The notes: generated by a model not told the origin, from the sequence alone. A stretch of DNA of 64,000 bases from Gemmobacter caeni (GCF_003054195.1 NZ_QBKP01000001.1:248001-312000), one strand, 5' to 3'; numbered from the stretch's first letter, positions 1 to 8,292 are shown. Made by a program: numbers and translations.

Positions 1-220
1 TCATGGCGTCATCAAGGTACAGTTCGAAAGTCTTGCCGTCTTTCACGGCGTAAACTTCGATCATGCCGTCTTCCATATCGACCTTGCGGACCTCGTAGCC
101 CTGCGCGGTCATGGCGGCGGTGACCTTCTCGCGGGTCGCATCGTCAATCTTGTCGCCCGAAGCGAAGACCGGAGCGGCAACGGCGAGGAAAGCGGCGGCG
201 AGGAGGGGAAGGGTTTTCAT
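1..220 (-). CDS. Small secreted PepSY-like protein (3' end outside the window)
   Basis: The gene reads leftwards from the ATG at 220 and is still open at base 1, so only the first 73 codons are present. Residues 1-20 form a signal peptide (MKTLPLLAAAFLAVAAPVFA), so the product should be periplasmic. The mature part has the KVTAAMTAQGYEVRKVDMEDG... EVYAVKDGKTFELYLD pattern of PepSY-type domains, in which a helix is followed by a beta hairpin that reads out 'G..yEV'. Such small PepSY proteins are thought to act as inhibitory or binding modules; no specific role can be inferred. It is divergent from ssb across a 245-base region. The family assignment is by pattern only. Confidence 0.7.
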   Translation of the reverse strand, partial: MKTLPLLAAAFLAVAAPVFASGDKIDDATREKVTAAMTAQGYEVRKVDMEDGMIEVYAVKDGKTFELYLDDAM

Positions 221-332
221 CTTGCGTCCTTTCGGGAGCGTTTCGGGTTGCGCCGTGCCGTTGTGGCAGGGCTGGGGCCGATTTGCCCGGTGATCTGCCG
301 GGCCGCCATCCGCAGCGGGTCGCAGGAACCGG

Positions 333-360
333 CCCTGCAACCCCGGTTGCAGGGGGTTTT
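333..360 (+). terminator. Strong stem-loop with T tail in the ssb leader
   Basis: CCCTGCAACC (333-342) pairs with GGTTGCAGGG (345-354) and is followed by GGTTTT (355-360). It has the form of an intrinsic terminator on the plus strand but lies about 105 bases upstream of the ssb start, with no plus-strand gene before it. It could end a short leader RNA or lie upstream of the true ssb promoter. Confidence 0.4.
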
Positions 361-465
361 CGCAGGCGTTGAAGCCCGCCCCCCGGCCCGTTATAGGAGA
401 GACAACGGAATGTTTACCAAAGCGGGCCAGCCTTGGCCTCGCGGACGAGAATCGAGGGAGTGCGC

Positions 466-1032
466 ATGGCGGGTTCGGTCAACAAGGTCATCATCGTGGG
501 GAACCTCGGCCGCGACCCGGAGGTGCGCAGCTTCCAGAACGGCGGCAAGGTCGTGAACCTGCGCATCGCCACCTCTGAAACCTGGCGCGACCGCAACTCG
601 GGCGAGCGCAAAGAGCGCACCGAATGGCATTCGGTCGCCATCTTCAGCGAGCCGCTGGCCAAAATCGCCGAGCAATATCTGCGCAAGGGCAGCAAGGTCT
701 ATATCGAAGGCCAGCTGGAAACCCGCAAATGGCAGGATCAGAGCGGCCAGGATCGCTACACGACCGAAATCGTGCTGCGTCCCTATCGGGGGGAGCTCAC
801 GTTGCTGGATGGGCGCGGCGAAGGCGGCGGCTCGGGCGGTGGCGGCTATGACGATCAGGGTGGCGGCTACGGCGGCGGCAATGATTACGAGGGCGGCCGG
901 GGCGGTGGCAGCTATGGCGGCAGTTCGGGTGGTGGTTACGGCGGTGGCCGTTCAGGTGGCGGCGGTGGCCAGCAGGGTGGCTTCGGCGGCGGCGGTGGCC
1001 GCAACGATATGGATGACGAAATCCCGTTCTGA
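466..1032 (+). CDS. ssb: Single-stranded DNA-binding protein
   Basis: SSB binds and protects single-stranded DNA in replication, recombination and repair, and recruits partners through its C-terminal tail. The OB-fold fills roughly residues 1-110, starting [20 protein letters not shown], with TEWHSVAIF and GQLETRKWQ further in. It is followed by about 65 residues of Gly-rich linker and the acidic tip DMDDEIPF, the standard partner-docking tail. The ATG at 466 is chosen because it follows GAGGGAG and begins the conserved MAGSVNKV; the frame is open further upstream to 433 but that part is not conserved. The product is 188 residues, normal for alphaproteobacteria. I see no LexA box in front of it. 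An acyltransferase gene follows 25 bases later. Confidence 0.97.
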   Translation: MAGSVNKVIIVGNLGRDPEVRSFQNGGKVVNLRIATSETWRDRNSGERKERTEWHSVAIFSEPLAKIAEQYLRKGSKVYIEGQLETRKWQDQSGQDRYTTEIVLRPYRGELTLLDGRGEGGGSGGGGYDDQGGGYGGGNDYEGGRGGGSYGGSSGGGYGGGRSGGGGGQQGGFGGGGGRNDMDDEIPF

Positions 1033-1057
1033 GCCCCGGACAAGCTGACCGACCGCC

Positions 1058-1999
1058 ATGCAACGCCGCCGCACGCTTGACCTGTTGAAGCTGGCGCTGG
1101 CCGTCATGGTGGTCGGCATCCACGTCAATCCCTTTGGGATCGACAGCCGCGCCGTGGTGCTGATCACCGGTGACGGGCTGTTTCGGGTCGCCGTGCCCGC
1201 CTTCTTTGTGATCAATGGCTATTTCTTCCAGCCGCGCGTGGCTGCCGGCACCGTCGGCCCCTATCTGCGGCGGCTGGTCTGGCTGTATCTGGTTTGGATG
1301 GCGCTGTACCTGCCGGTCTGGCAAAGTGCCTTCTTCGCCTCGGACTGGCTGACCATCGGACGGGTCTGGGCGGTGGGCTGGTGGCATCTGTGGTATCTGA
1401 TCGCCGCCGCGCTGGCTGCCGCGCTTGCGACTCTGGTCGCGCACTGGTCAACCCAACGCCTGCTGGCACTGGCCGGTCTGGCCTTTCTGGCCGGAGCGGC
1501 GGTGATGTGGGGCTTTGCCTGGCAGATCTGGCCTCCGACGCCCTATTGGGTGGGCAGCCCGGTCTGGTTGCACCGGAACGGGCTGTTCCTCGGTCTGCCC
1601 TTCTTCCTGCTCGGCCTGCTGATCCGCCGTCACGACCTGCCTGCCCGGCTGGACCGGAACCATGTCGGCATTGTCGCCCTGCTGGCCTGCGCCGCGCTGC
1701 CACTGGAATCGCTGGCGCTGGAGGCCATCGCCCCGCAGGGCGTCAGCCATGACAACCTGCTGGGGCTGGCCGTCGCCGCACCTGCGCTTGTGCTCTGGGC
1801 GCTGATGGGCCGCAGCAAGACCACCCGCGATTACGGCACCATGGCCAATGCGATCTACTTTTTACATGTGTTCTTCGTGGCCTGGACGATCCGCCTGACC
1901 GACCTGCCCTACCCTCTGGTTTTCCTCTGGGCGCTCGCCGGCTCTGCCCTGCTGGGCTGGGGGATGATCCGCAGCGGGCTGGCGCGGCGGTTGCTGTAA
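1058..1999 (+). CDS. Acyltransferase family 3 membrane protein
   Basis: The 313-residue protein is mostly hydrophobic with about nine or ten membrane segments. It begins RRRTLDLLKLALAVMVVGIH, the typical Acyl_transf_3 opening in which the His of 'GIHVNPF' is the presumed catalytic residue. A second family signature is FFVINGYFFQPR at about residue 50. Members transfer acetyl or other acyl groups to sugars of surface polysaccharides, lipopolysaccharide or osmoregulated glucans at the inner membrane. No glycan genes are adjacent, so the acceptor is unknown. It lies 25 bases after ssb and may be read through from it. Confidence 0.85.
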   Translation: MQRRRTLDLLKLALAVMVVGIHVNPFGIDSRAVVLITGDGLFRVAVPAFFVINGYFFQPRVAAGTVGPYLRRLVWLYLVWMALYLPVWQSAFFASDWLTIGRVWAVGWWHLWYLIAAALAAALATLVAHWSTQRLLALAGLAFLAGAAVMWGFAWQIWPPTPYWVGSPVWLHRNGLFLGLPFFLLGLLIRRHDLPARLDRNHVGIVALLACAALPLESLALEAIAPQGVSHDNLLGLAVAAPALVLWALMGRSKTTRDYGTMANAIYFLHVFFVAWTIRLTDLPYPLVFLWALAGSALLGWGMIRSGLARRLL

Positions 2000-2062
2000 C
2001 GCCGCTCTGGACCTTCGCCCGGCAATCCCTATATATTCGGTCAACTAAATCGCGAGAGACCC

Positions 2063-2425
2063 ATGACCGAGGCTCAGGACCAGATCGAGGGCGCCCCCCT
2101 CATCAAACCCTCCACCACCGACCATCCGCTTTATGACAATGTGGTGGAGGCCTGCCGCACTGTGTTCGACCCGGAAATTCCGGTGAACATCTTCGACCTT
2201 GGCCTTGTCTATACGGTCGAGATCGGCAGCGCGAACGAGGTGGAGATCGTGATGACCCTCACCGCTCCCGGCTGCCCGGTCGCGGGTGAGATGCCGGGTT
2301 GGGTGCAGGACGCTGTGGAGGCCGTGCCGGGCGTGCAATCGGTGCGCGTGCTGATGACCTTCGATCCGCCCTGGGGCATGGAAATGATGTCCGATGAGGC
2401 GCGGCTGGAACTGGGGTTCATGTAA
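2063..2425 (+). CDS. sufT: SufT-type Fe-S cluster assembly factor (DUF59/MIP18)
   Basis: This 120-residue protein is a single DUF59 domain. It shows the family markers DPEIPVNIFDLGLVY (about residues 37-51), a run of aliphatic strands, and TAPGCPVAGEMPGWV with the conserved Cys. SufT proteins help mature cytosolic Fe-S proteins, alongside SufA-type carriers. The next gene, 70 bases on, encodes an A-type carrier, which supports the role. The rest of the suf cluster is not in the window. The ATG at 2063 is preceded by GAGAGA. Confidence 0.9.
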   Translation: MTEAQDQIEGAPLIKPSTTDHPLYDNVVEACRTVFDPEIPVNIFDLGLVYTVEIGSANEVEIVMTLTAPGCPVAGEMPGWVQDAVEAVPGVQSVRVLMTFDPPWGMEMMSDEARLELGFM

Positions 2426-2431
2426 CCCCCG

Positions 2432-2451
2432 TGCCACCCCTTGAGGTGGCA
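2432..2451 (+). terminator. Stem-loop between sufT and the A-type carrier gene
   Basis: TGCCACC (2432-2438) pairs with GGTGGCA (2445-2451) around a six-base loop just after the sufT stop. No T run follows, so it may be an attenuator or an mRNA-stabilising hairpin rather than a full terminator. Confidence 0.35.
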
Positions 2452-2495
2452 GGCGCAAAAACCTATGTTTGTGCCATAGCATAAGGACCAACCCG

Positions 2496-2855
2496 ATGTT
2501 CGGCATCCCCGGCAAGCAAGCCGTCACACTGACCCCCGCTGCGACCAGGCAGATCCTCCGTCTGATGGAAAAACAGGCGGCGCAGGGTCTGCGCATCGGC
2601 GTCAAGAAGGGTGGCTGCGCCGGGATGGAATACACCATGGATTACGTCTCCGAGGTGAATCCGCTGGACGAGGTGATCGAACAGGACGGCGCGCGGGTGC
2701 TGATTGCCCCCATGGCGCAGATGTTCCTCTTCGGAACCGAGATTGATTATCAGGTTTCGGCGCTGGAAGCAGGCTTCCGCTTCAACAATCCGAATGTGGT
2801 GGAGGCCTGCGGTTGCGGCGAATCCATCAAGTTCCGCGACGCCCCCGCAAGCTGA
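2496..2855 (+). CDS. A-type Fe-S cluster carrier (SufA/IscA/ErpA family)
   Basis: A 119-residue HesB/IscA-type protein that binds an Fe-S cluster or iron and passes it to client proteins. The three conserved cysteines are visible: one in KKGGCAGMEY (about residue 46) and the C-terminal pair in EACGCGES (about residues 111-113). The start at 2496 follows AAGGA with correct spacing and gives MFGIPGKQAVTLTP; an upstream TTG at 2469 in the same frame is not credible. It pairs with sufT immediately upstream. SufA, IscA and ErpA cannot be separated with confidence by eye. Confidence 0.92.
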   Translation: MFGIPGKQAVTLTPAATRQILRLMEKQAAQGLRIGVKKGGCAGMEYTMDYVSEVNPLDEVIEQDGARVLIAPMAQMFLFGTEIDYQVSALEAGFRFNNPNVVEACGCGESIKFRDAPAS

Positions 2856-2917
2856 ACCCTTCCCAACGGCGGACAGGTTTGGCATAACCCCTTCCGAACT
2901 TTTGGAAAGGGATGGAT

Positions 2918-3661
2918 ATGCGCAGACTGGCCGCCGGAAACTGGAAGATGAACGGCACCGCCGCCGATCTGGCCGAAGTGGTGGCGCTGACCGCCGCGCA
3001 TCCGGCCCCCGGTTGTGACATGCTGCTCTGCCCGCCCGCCACGCTGATCGACCGCATGGCCCGCGCCGCCCATGGCACTGCGCTGCGCATTGGCGGGCAG
3101 GATTGCCACGCCAGGGCCACTGGCGCCCATACCGGCGATGTTTCCGCACCGATGCTGGCCGAGGCCGGGGCGTCTTATGTCATCCTTGGCCATTCCGAAC
3201 GTCGCGCCGATCATGGCGAAACCGATGCGCAGGTCCGCGCGAAGGCCGAAGCCGCCTGGACAAGCGGCCTGATCGCCGTGATTTGCGTCGGCGAGACCGA
3301 GGCGGAACGCGATGCCGGTCAGGCGCTGGCCGTGGTCGGGCGGCAGGTCGAAGGCTCGGTGCCCGATGGCGCCACGGCAGAAAACATCGTGATCGCCTAT
3401 GAGCCGGTCTGGGCCATCGGCACGGGCCGCACCCCCACCCTGCATGAAATCGCCGAGGTCCACCGCTTCCTGCGCGCCGAACTGGTCAGCCGCTTCGGTG
3501 CGGCGGCCAAGGGTATCCGCCTGCTCTACGGTGGCTCTGTGAAACCCTCGAATGCGGCCGAAATCTTTGCCACGGCCGAGGTCAATGGCGCGCTGGTGGG
3601 CGGGGCGAGCCTCAAAGCCGCCGATTTCGGCGCCATCGTCGCGGCGCTGTCGGCAGCTTGA
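2918..3661 (+). CDS. tpiA: Triosephosphate isomerase
   Basis: Interconverts dihydroxyacetone phosphate and glyceraldehyde 3-phosphate in glycolysis and gluconeogenesis. All catalytic parts are visible: AGNWKMNG with the active-site Asn and Lys near the N-terminus, VILGHSERR with the catalytic His, [11 protein letters not shown] with the catalytic Glu and start of the lid loop, and the phosphate loop [11 protein letters not shown]. The protein is about 247 residues, the usual length. Two ATGs lie six bases apart (2912 and 2918). The second is chosen because the Shine-Dalgarno GGAAAGG ends one base before 2912 and so is well placed only for 2918, and because family members start [13 protein letters not shown]. 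Confidence 0.97.
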   Translation: MRRLAAGNWKMNGTAADLAEVVALTAAHPAPGCDMLLCPPATLIDRMARAAHGTALRIGGQDCHARATGAHTGDVSAPMLAEAGASYVILGHSERRADHGETDAQVRAKAEAAWTSGLIAVICVGETEAERDAGQALAVVGRQVEGSVPDGATAENIVIAYEPVWAIGTGRTPTLHEIAEVHRFLRAELVSRFGAAAKGIRLLYGGSVKPSNAAEIFATAEVNGALVGGASLKAADFGAIVAALSAA

Positions 3662-3727
3662 CCCTCAGCGACATCGCCGGTCGCATATGGTCGCGCGGCT
3701 GCGCGCGGCCCGCGCCAGTCTGGCGTC

Positions 3728-4636
3728 ATGCGCATCCCGATGACTCCGCTTCTGGCAAACCTTCTCTGCCTCGGCTCCATGCTGGTCTGGGCCATGGGCC
3801 TGCCCGCCGCCGAATATCTGATCGGGCCGATCCCTGCCCTTCCCCTGACTGCGATGCGCATGTCGATCGCGGCGGCGGTGCTGTTGCCGGTCTGGCTGCT
3901 GATCGAAGGCCCCGCCCGACTCCGTGCCGCACCATGGCGCCGGGGCCTTGTGCTGGGCGGGCTGAGCTTCGGGCTCAGCGGCGTGCTGCTGGTCATGGCA
4001 CAGGCGGCAACCGATCCGGTGACAGTGGCGGTGATTTCTTCCGCCATGCCGGTCATCGGCATCGCCATCGAATGCACGGCTGACGGGCGGCGGCTGACCC
4101 TGCCGCTGACCCTTGGCCTTGCCCTCTCGGTCGCGGGCGGTATCGTCAGTCTTGGTGGCACCCTCGGCGCGGTGGATCTGGGCTTCGGCGCGTTTTGCGC
4201 CGCCGCCTCGATCCTCGCCTATACGCTCGGCTCGCGGTTCAGCGTCACCGCCCTGCCAGGGCTGAGCGCATGGGGCCGAACCACCGTCACCCTGGCGGGC
4301 GCGGGGCTTGCCACCGGCATTGGCGCCGGGATTTCCGCCCTGACAGGCGGGCCAGCGGTGCAATGGGCCGCCATTGGCCCGACCGAAGTCGCGGCACTCG
4401 CGGTATTTTCGATCTGCGGCATGGCTTTGTGCCAGATCCTGTGGATCGCCTCGGTCTCGCATCTTGGCATCGGCTTCGCGGCACTGCATATGAACGCGGC
4501 GCCCTTCTATGTGATGCTGTTTCTCAGCCTGCTGGGACAGCCATGGAACTGGGTTCAGGCCTTGGGCGCGGCCATCGTGGGCACAGGCGTGCTGATCGCA
4601 CAGCACCGGCCCGCACTGGCCCGATCCCCCTCCTGA
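3728..4636 (+). CDS. DMT-superfamily transporter (EamA type)
   Basis: A 302-residue inner-membrane protein with ten predicted helices made of two EamA repeats (about residues 5-140 and 150-292). It starts NLLCLGSMLVWAMGLPAAEYLIG and shows the family's Pro/Gly-rich helix ends, such as AMRMSIAAAVLLPVWLL. Such proteins export amino acids, metabolites or drugs by proton exchange; the substrate cannot be told. It stops 10 bases before the P450 gene, so the two are probably cotranscribed, which raises the possibility that it exports a P450 product. Confidence 0.85.
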   Translation: MRIPMTPLLANLLCLGSMLVWAMGLPAAEYLIGPIPALPLTAMRMSIAAAVLLPVWLLIEGPARLRAAPWRRGLVLGGLSFGLSGVLLVMAQAATDPVTVAVISSAMPVIGIAIECTADGRRLTLPLTLGLALSVAGGIVSLGGTLGAVDLGFGAFCAAASILAYTLGSRFSVTALPGLSAWGRTTVTLAGAGLATGIGAGISALTGGPAVQWAAIGPTEVAALAVFSICGMALCQILWIASVSHLGIGFAALHMNAAPFYVMLFLSLLGQPWNWVQALGAAIVGTGVLIAQHRPALARSPS

Positions 4637-4646
4637 CGGAACCAGA

Positions 4647-5831
4647 ATGCAAAGCTTCAGCCAGTCGCCTACCGATCCCGATTTTGTGCAGAACCCCTAC
4701 CCGTTCTATGAACGCGCCCGCGCCGCGGGGCCGTTCTTCCTGTGGCAGGATTACGGGCTGATCTCGACAGGCAATTACGCCGCCGCCAATGCGATCTACC
4801 GCGACCGTCGCTTCGGCCGTGAAATCCCGCCCGGGGCGCGACAGCCGATCCCCGACCGGCTCGCCCCGTTCTACGCGGTCGAGGCGCATTCCATGCTGGA
4901 ACTGGAGCCGCCGCGCCACACCCGCCTGCGCAGTCTCGTGCTGCGCGCCTTCACCTCGCGCCGTATCGCCGCGCTGGCGCCGGAAATCACCGCGCTGTGC
5001 CACGATCTGATCGACGGGCTTCCGCAAGGTGAATTCGATCTGCTGGCGGAGTTCGGCCAGCGCCTGCCGGTCATCGTCATCGCCCGCCTGCTGGGCGTGC
5101 CCGAAGAAATGGCACCGGACCTGCTGCGCTGGTCCAATGCCATGGTCGGCATGTATCAGGCCGGACGCGACCGCGCGCGCGAGGATGCGGCGGTAGCCGC
5201 GACCCAGGATTTCGTCGCGTTCATGCGCCGCTATGTCGAAGACCGCCGCAAGACCCCGCGCGACGACCTGATCACCGCGCTGATCGCAGCCGAGGAAGCG
5301 GGCGAGAAACTGTCGACCGACGAGCTGATCACCACCTGCATCCTGCTGCTGAACGCCGGGCACGAGGCAACGGTGCACAGTATCGGCAATGGGGTGAAGC
5401 TGCTTCTTGAACACGAAACCCCGCGCAGCACCCTCTCCACAGAGGCCATCACGGGCACGGTGGAGGAAATCCTGCGCCTTGATCCGCCGCTGCACGCCTT
5501 CACCCGCTGGGCCTATAAAGAGGTCGAGGTCATGGGCACCTGCATCCCGAAAGGCGCCGAGGTGCAGATCCTGCTCGCTGCCGCCAACCGCGATCCGGCC
5601 GCCTTCGATACGCCCGCCCGTTTCGATCCTGCCCGCCCGGTGAAACCAAACCTCAGCTTTGGTGCGGGCATCCATTTCTGCGTCGGCGCCCCGCTGGCCC
5701 GGCTGGAATTGCAGATTGCGCTGCCGATCCTGTTCGACCGCCTGCCCGGCCTGCGCCTCGCCGCACCGCCGCGTTACGGCGATGTCTACCATTTCCACGG
5801 GCTCGAAGCCCTCCGCGTCACCCCGACCTGA
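4647..5831 (+). CDS. Cytochrome P450 (soluble bacterial type)
   Basis: A 394-residue haem monooxygenase with no membrane anchor, as expected for bacterial class I enzymes. The haem loop FGAGIHFCVGAPLARLE (about residues 335-351) carries the proximal Cys. The K-helix EILRLDPP with Glu and Arg, and the PPRHTRLRSLVLRAF C-helix region, are also present. In the I-helix the sequence is LNAGHEATVH, so the residue right after the acidic Glu is Ala where most P450s have the proton-relay Thr. No ferredoxin or reductase gene is adjacent, so electrons must come from elsewhere in the genome. The substrate is unknown. It follows a DMT transporter gene by 10 bases. Confidence 0.93.
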   Translation: MQSFSQSPTDPDFVQNPYPFYERARAAGPFFLWQDYGLISTGNYAAANAIYRDRRFGREIPPGARQPIPDRLAPFYAVEAHSMLELEPPRHTRLRSLVLRAFTSRRIAALAPEITALCHDLIDGLPQGEFDLLAEFGQRLPVIVIARLLGVPEEMAPDLLRWSNAMVGMYQAGRDRAREDAAVAATQDFVAFMRRYVEDRRKTPRDDLITALIAAEEAGEKLSTDELITTCILLLNAGHEATVHSIGNGVKLLLEHETPRSTLSTEAITGTVEEILRLDPPLHAFTRWAYKEVEVMGTCIPKGAEVQILLAAANRDPAAFDTPARFDPARPVKPNLSFGAGIHFCVGAPLARLELQIALPILFDRLPGLRLAAPPRYGDVYHFHGLEALRVTPT

Positions 5832-5835
5832 GCCT

Positions 5836-5866
5836 CTTGCTTCTTGCAAAAATACTCAAAATCCCC
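5836..5866 (-). repeat. Intergenic repeat, GAGTATTT class, copy 1
   Basis: On the minus strand this reads GATTTTGAGTATTTTTGCAA followed by GAAGCAAG. It lies between the convergent P450 and DUF808 genes. The same core recurs at 33320-33352 and, in a related form, at 13339-13373, 22018-22049 and 39336-39372. Confidence 0.6.
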
Positions 5867-5892
5867 GTCGCGGCACCCGCGCCGGGCCAGGG

Positions 5893-6864
5893 TTAATGCG
5901 CCGCCGGCTTGCGCCCGGTCAGCGCCGCCACCACCGGCCCGATAACCCGCGTCACCACCGGGACCAGCAGCAATCCATAAAGCAGCCCCAGCACCCCGTC
6001 GCAGAAAGCCGTTACCGCCCAAGCCACCAGCCCGGTCGCCATCGGCACGGCCCCGGCGGCGAGTTCGGCAAGATGATGGATGCTGGCATAGGGTTCGTGG
6101 AGGCCAAGCTCATGCAGCCCGTGAATCACGATATTGCCACCGACCCACAGCATCGCCAGCGTCCCGACCGAGGACAGCACCGCCAAAAGCTTCGGCATCC
6201 CCCGCACAAGCCCGCGCCCGAGGCCCCGGACCGCAGATCCGCGCGCGGTGCGGGCCAGGTGCAGGCCTACATCATCCATTTTCACGATCAGCGCGACAGC
6301 ACCATAAACCGCCGCCGTGATCATCACCCCCACCACGGCGAGGGTGATGGCCTCCATCCACGGGCCGCTGTCGGGAATGGCGGCCAGCGAGATGGTCATG
6401 ATCTCGGCGGACAGGATGAAATCGGTCTTGATGGCACCCGCGACCTTTTCTTCCTCCAGATGTGCCGGATCACGGGTATCGAAATCCTGCTCCACCGCCG
6501 CATCGGCATGGGGCGCGAACAGGTGCAGCACCTTCTCCGCCCCTTCGAAACACAAATAGCTGCCGCCCAGCATCAGAAGCGGGGTGATGAAGCCCGGTGC
6601 GAAATAATTCAGCGCCAGCAGCGCGGGCAACAGGATCAGCAGCTTGTTGCGCACCGAACCCAGCGCGATGCGTCCGATGATCGGCAATTCCCGATCCGCA
6701 GAGAAACCATGCACATAGGCAGGCGTCACCGCGGTATCGTCGATCACGACGCCAGCCGCCTTGGCCCCCGCCTTGGCCGCCGCGGCCGCCACATCATCGA
6801 CCGAAGCCGCCGCGACCTTGGCAATGGCCGCCACATCATCCAGCAGTGCCAGCAAACCGCTCAT
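5893..6864 (-). CDS. DUF808 family inner-membrane protein (YedI-like)
   Basis: A roughly 323-residue membrane protein beginning MSGLLALLDDVAAIAKVAAA, the hallmark opening of DUF808. It continues VIDDTAVTPAYVHGFSADRELPII and GGSYLCFEGAEKVLHL, both strongly conserved in the family. Several hydrophobic helices follow from about residue 80. The function of the family is not known. The ATG at 6864 is chosen because GGAGA sits six bases upstream; a GTG at 6876 in frame would place the ribosome site inside the gene. It is divergent from the first gap gene across about 200 bases and convergent with the P450 gene. Confidence 0.85.
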   Translation of the reverse strand: MSGLLALLDDVAAIAKVAAASVDDVAAAAAKAGAKAAGVVIDDTAVTPAYVHGFSADRELPIIGRIALGSVRNKLLILLPALLALNYFAPGFITPLLMLGGSYLCFEGAEKVLHLFAPHADAAVEQDFDTRDPAHLEEEKVAGAIKTDFILSAEIMTISLAAIPDSGPWMEAITLAVVGVMITAAVYGAVALIVKMDDVGLHLARTARGSAVRGLGRGLVRGMPKLLAVLSSVGTLAMLWVGGNIVIHGLHELGLHEPYASIHHLAELAAGAVPMATGLVAWAVTAFCDGVLGLLYGLLLVPVVTRVIGPVVAALTGRKPAAH

Positions 6865-6939
6865 TACATTCTCCACATCGCACGCCCCGTCAGACTAGCG
6901 AAGCTGCGGCGCGGCGAAAAGGTGCCAAAGGGCAATATT

Positions 6940-6972
6940 TGTTAGCGAAAACACCGGAAGTTTGCGCTAACA
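6940..6972 (+). promoter_or_regulatory. Paired LacI-type operator half-matches upstream of gap1
   Basis: Two sites resemble the palindrome TGTTAGCGCTAACA: TGTTAGCGAAAACA (6940-6953, two mismatches) and AGTTTGCGCTAACA (6959-6972, two mismatches). Their centres are 19 bases apart, about two helical turns. A further perfect dyad ACATTTT-G-AAAATGT (6970-6984) overlaps the second. The motif matches what I recall for the LacI-family regulator CceR in Rhodobacterales, which controls central carbon genes including gap. Confidence 0.6.
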
Positions 6973-7067
6973 TTTTGAAAATGTGTCGTTTTTCAGCTTC
7001 CCTGACTCCCCCGCATCAGTTTATAGCCTGCCGCAGTTGCGGGGCTGGAACCACGGAGACGCGAGAC

Positions 7068-8072
7068 ATGACCATCACCATCGGCATCAATGGCTTTGGC
7101 CGCATCGGGCGCTGCACCCTGGCGCATATCGCGGAATCTGCCCGCAACGATGTGCAGGTCGTGGCGATCAACGCCACCGGCCCAATCGAAACCAATGCCC
7201 ACCTGCTGAAATATGACAGCGTGCATGGCCGCTTCCCCGGCAAGGTGTCGGTCGAGGGCGATACGCTGGATCTGGGCCGCGGCCCGATCCGGGTGATGTC
7301 GACCTACAACCCTGACGAGCTGGACTGGGAAGGCATCGACGTCGTGCTGGAATGCACCGGCAAGTTCAATGACCGCGACAAGGCCGCCGTCCACCTTGGT
7401 CGTGGCGCCAAGCGCGTACTGGTGTCGGCCCCCGCCAAGAATGCCGACAAGACCATCGTCTACGGCGTGAACCATCGTTCGCTGCTGTCGGAACACCTGG
7501 TCGTCTCCAACGGTTCCTGCACCACCAACTGCCTCGCGCCGCTGGCCAAGGTGCTGAACGATGCCATCGGGATCGAAAGCGGCATCATGACCACGATCCA
7601 TTCCTACACCGGCGACCAGCCGACGCTGGACCGCCGCCACAAGGATCTGTATCGCGCCCGCGCCGCCGCCATGGCGATGATCCCTACCTCCACCGGCGCC
7701 GCCAAGGCCATCGGCGAGGTGCTGCCGGAACTGAAGGGCAAGCTGGACGGTTCTGCCATCCGTGTGCCGACGCCGAACGTCTCGGCGGTCGACCTGACCT
7801 TCGTTGCAGGCAAGGATGTGACCGTCGCCGATGTGAACGAGATCGTGCGCGAAGCCGCTGCCGGCCATATGGGTGCGGTTCTGGCCTATGATCCGGAGCC
7901 CAAGGTCTCGATCGACTTCAATCACACCAGCCATTCGTCTATCTTCGCCCCTGACCAGACCAAGGTCGTCGGCGGCCGGACCGTCCGCGTTCTGGCATGG
8001 TATGACAATGAATGGGGCTTCTCCTGCCGGATGGCCGATGTGGCCGGTGCGATGGGGCGGCTCCTCCAGTAA
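7068..8072 (+). CDS. gap: Class I glyceraldehyde-3-phosphate dehydrogenase, copy 1 (Ala at the coenzyme position)
   Basis: A 334-residue GAPDH with the Rossmann start INGFGRIGR, the catalytic Cys at residue 151 in SNGSCTTNC, the catalytic His in IHSYTGDQ, and the C-terminal [12 protein letters not shown]. At residues 34-36 it reads INA, where NAD-specific enzymes have IND and bind the adenine ribose through the Asp. This pattern is like the gluconeogenic, NADP-accepting GapB group, so this copy may run in the biosynthetic direction. It is first in a run with a 47-residue membrane protein and a second gap gene. The ATG at 7068 is preceded by GGAGACGCGAG. Confidence 0.95.
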   Translation: MTITIGINGFGRIGRCTLAHIAESARNDVQVVAINATGPIETNAHLLKYDSVHGRFPGKVSVEGDTLDLGRGPIRVMSTYNPDELDWEGIDVVLECTGKFNDRDKAAVHLGRGAKRVLVSAPAKNADKTIVYGVNHRSLLSEHLVVSNGSCTTNCLAPLAKVLNDAIGIESGIMTTIHSYTGDQPTLDRRHKDLYRARAAAMAMIPTSTGAAKAIGEVLPELKGKLDGSAIRVPTPNVSAVDLTFVAGKDVTVADVNEIVREAAAGHMGAVLAYDPEPKVSIDFNHTSHSSIFAPDQTKVVGGRTVRVLAWYDNEWGFSCRMADVAGAMGRLLQ

Positions 8073-8082
8073 CGGAGGGGTC

Positions 8083-8226
8083 GTGACCGACCGCATCGCT
8101 CTTGTTCTTGGCCTGCTGATTGTGGGTCTTGTCGGCCTCGACGTTTTCCTGAACGGCGGGGCCAGTCTTATTTTTCTGGCCCGCAAGTTGCTGAGCCTGA
8201 TGGATTACCTGCGCTTCTGGAAGTGA
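8083..8226 (+). CDS. 47-residue single-pass membrane protein between the gap genes
   Basis: A GTG at 8083, preceded by a strong GGAGGGG eight bases upstream and only 10 bases after the gap1 stop, opens a 47-codon frame. The product starts MTDRIALVLGLLIVGLVGLD, one membrane helix from about residue 5 to 22, then GGASLIFLARKLLSLMDYL, a second amphipathic or membrane segment, and ends RFWK. No enzymatic motif is present and I do not recognise a named family. The good ribosome site, codon use and tight spacing make it a real gene, probably translated from the gap1 message. Confidence 0.8.
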   Translation: MTDRIALVLGLLIVGLVGLDVFLNGGASLIFLARKLLSLMDYLRFWK

Positions 8227-8278
8227 CGCGGCCCCTGGGTCGCGGAGTTTTCGGTTGATCTTTGAGCTGTTTTCGCCA

Positions 8279-8292
8279 TGTTAGCGCTACCA
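8279..8292 (+). promoter_or_regulatory. LacI-type operator upstream of gap2
   Basis: TGTTAGCGCTACCA differs from the palindrome TGTTAGCGCTAACA at one position. It lies 49 bases before the gap2 start, where a repressor or activator would overlap the promoter. The first eleven bases are identical to the site at 9471. Confidence 0.65.

Noticed and set aside
433-465. Longer N-terminus for ssb from a TTG
   Set aside because: The ATG at 466 has GAGGGAG in front and starts the conserved protein; the extra 11 residues are not SSB-like.
800-1010. Short direct repeats of GGCGGTGGC type, resembling an array
   Set aside because: They encode the Gly-rich linker of SSB, in frame; there are no spacers.
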